A stretch of 14,006 bases of DNA from Alphaproteobacteria bacterium UBA1002 (GTDB lineage: Bacteria > Pseudomonadota > Alphaproteobacteria > Rickettsiales > UBA998), in assembly GCA_002291845.1 (NCBI GenBank), contig DBAU01000040.1:1-14006 (forward strand), read 5' to 3'. The translations under genes and the position numbers were made by a program. This document shows, piece by piece, positions 13,194 through 14,006 of this stretch. The first letter of the stretch is position 1. Each line of letters starts with the position of its first letter. The notes beneath the pieces are model-generated. The model did not search any database, was not told where the DNA came from, and worked only from the letters and a program-made list of their open reading frames with translations.

Positions 13194-13255
13194 CAGAGTT
13201 CCGTGATTCAGAGTTCAGAGTCGTAAGTACGGAGCTTACCGAACTCTGAACTCTG
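13194..13255 (-). repeat. Large hairpin and CAGAGTT repeats between dnaK and dnaJ
   Basis: CAGAGTTCAGAGT (13209-13221) and ACTCTGAACTCTG (13243-13255) form a perfect 13-bp inverted repeat. Inside it, GTAAG (13223-13227) pairs with CTTAC (13235-13239) over a 7-base loop. A further direct copy of CAGAGTT lies at 13194-13200, toward dnaJ. No T-run follows in the direction of transcription, so it is not a standard terminator. It may set the dnaK:dnaJ ratio through RNA processing or stability, or be a dispersed repeat. Confidence 0.8.
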
Positions 13256-13259
13256 TCCA

Positions 13260-14006
13260 CTATTCCTTATCGTTCTTTACTTCTTCAAAATCGGCATCGA
13301 GCACTTCGCCATCTTTGGCTTCTGCCGAAGGCTGGGCCGTATCTGCTGCCGGGGACGGCCCGCCTGAGGCTGCTGACTGCTGGGCCCGGTAAATGTCTTC
13401 GCCGATTTTCATCATGGACTGGGTCAGGGCCTCGGTACGTGACTCAATGGCGGCCTTGTCGCCACTCTCCAGCACCTCGCGCAGGCCACGGATATCCGCC
13501 TCGATCTTAGCTTTATCCTCGTCCTTGATGGCCTTCTCATGCTCGCGGAGGTTCTTTTCCGCCTCATGGATCAGCCCCTCGGCGCGGTTGCGGGCCTCAA
13601 TCAGCTCTCGGCGCTTTTTATCTTCCGCGGCATGGGATTCGGCGTCCTTCACCATTTTCTCGATATCGGCATCCGATAAACCACCAGAGGCCTGAATGCG
13701 GATTTGCTGCTCCTTGCCGGTAGCCTTATCTTTCGCGGAGACGTTCACAATGCCGTTCGCGTCGATGTCAAAGGTCACCTCGATCTGCGGCATGCCACGC
13801 GGAGCGGGTGGGATGTTGGTGAGGTCAAACTGGCCGAGCAGCTTGTTATCGGCGGCCATCTCGCGCTCACCCTGGAACACCTTAATGGTCACCGCGGTCT
13901 GGTTGTCATCAGCCGTGGAGAACACCTGTGACTTCTTGGTCGGGATCGTGGTGTTGCGGTCGATCAGGCGGGTAAACACGCCGCCCAGCGTCTCGATGCC
14001 GAGCGA
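13260..14006 (-). CDS. dnaK: Chaperone DnaK (Hsp70), C-terminal part only
   Basis: An ATP-dependent chaperone. The window holds the last 248 residues, covering the substrate-binding domain and helical lid; the ATPase domain lies beyond base 14006. The partial frame opens with SLGIETLGGVFTRLI, the conserved start of the peptide-binding beta domain. NTTIPTKKSQVFSTADDNQT, NIPPAPRGMPQIEVTFDIDANG and the lid helices follow. The end, LDADFEEVKNDKE, is the usual acidic DnaK tail for co-chaperone contact. A GTG at 13979 could be mistaken for a start, but the frame and the homology run through it to the window edge. dnaJ follows on the same strand. Any heat-shock promoter is outside the window. Confidence 0.98.
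   Translation of the reverse strand, partial: SLGIETLGGVFTRLIDRNTTIPTKKSQVFSTADDNQTAVTIKVFQGEREMAADNKLLGQFDLTNIPPAPRGMPQIEVTFDIDANGIVNVSAKDKATGKEQQIRIQASGGLSDADIEKMVKDAESHAAEDKKRRELIEARNRAEGLIHEAEKNLREHEKAIKDEDKAKIEADIRGLREVLESGDKAAIESRTEALTQSMMKIGEDIYRAQQSAASGGPSPAADTAQPSAEAKDGEVLDADFEEVKNDKE

Overview
The window most likely comes from an alphaproteobacterium with a fairly GC-rich chromosome. The evidence is a eukaryote-like NADP isocitrate dehydrogenase, a Coq7-type ubiquinone hydroxylase, a cysteine-type intracellular PHB depolymerase, an entericidin-like lipoprotein and a dnaK-dnaJ pair. I cannot fix the order or genus. Most of the window is core and housekeeping DNA. No gene-free stretch exceeds about 300 bases, and there is no rRNA, CRISPR array, insertion sequence or complete phage.

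Layout. 1-2427 (minus strand): 3'-truncated icd, a TauE/SafE-type membrane permease and an unrecognised 164-residue protein. About 2516-4151: a conspicuously AT-rich accessory segment with a lone SAM-dependent methyltransferase (+) and a small GIY-YIG nuclease (-). It is bracketed by two copies of a hairpin-forming repeat, and the right copy runs into the 3' end of tRNA-Leu(CAA). 4332-5625 (+): dsbB and coq7 overlap at ATGA, followed by a small acidic protein. 5715-5999 (+): a small lipoprotein. 6159-8784 (-): phaZ, preceded by a 425-residue protein of unknown function with a histidine-rich motif. 8901-10729 (+): a ThDP-dependent 2-oxo-acid decarboxylase homologue and an entericidin-like lipoprotein. 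10743-14006: dapB (-), a lipoprotein gene (+), dnaJ (-) and the 3' end of dnaK (-).

How they fit together. DsbB hands electrons to ubiquinone and Coq7 helps make ubiquinone, so their translational overlap makes functional sense. PhaZ mobilises stored polyhydroxybutyrate. DnaK and DnaJ form one chaperone machine; between their genes lies a long hairpin, and dnaJ has no visible Shine-Dalgarno sequence.

The points most worth a second look are: (1) the 2-oxo-acid decarboxylase homologue has Gln where the family has a catalytic Glu, and its gene has a strong promoter placed for leaderless mRNA with a palindrome over the -35; (2) several other genes have a -10-like box 5-8 bases before the ATG and no ribosome binding site; (3) the low-GC methyltransferase island is flanked by repeats at a tRNA 3' end; (4) the dnaK-dnaJ intergenic hairpin. 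I found no convincing new multi-gene system. These are mostly regulatory and accessory-DNA observations.
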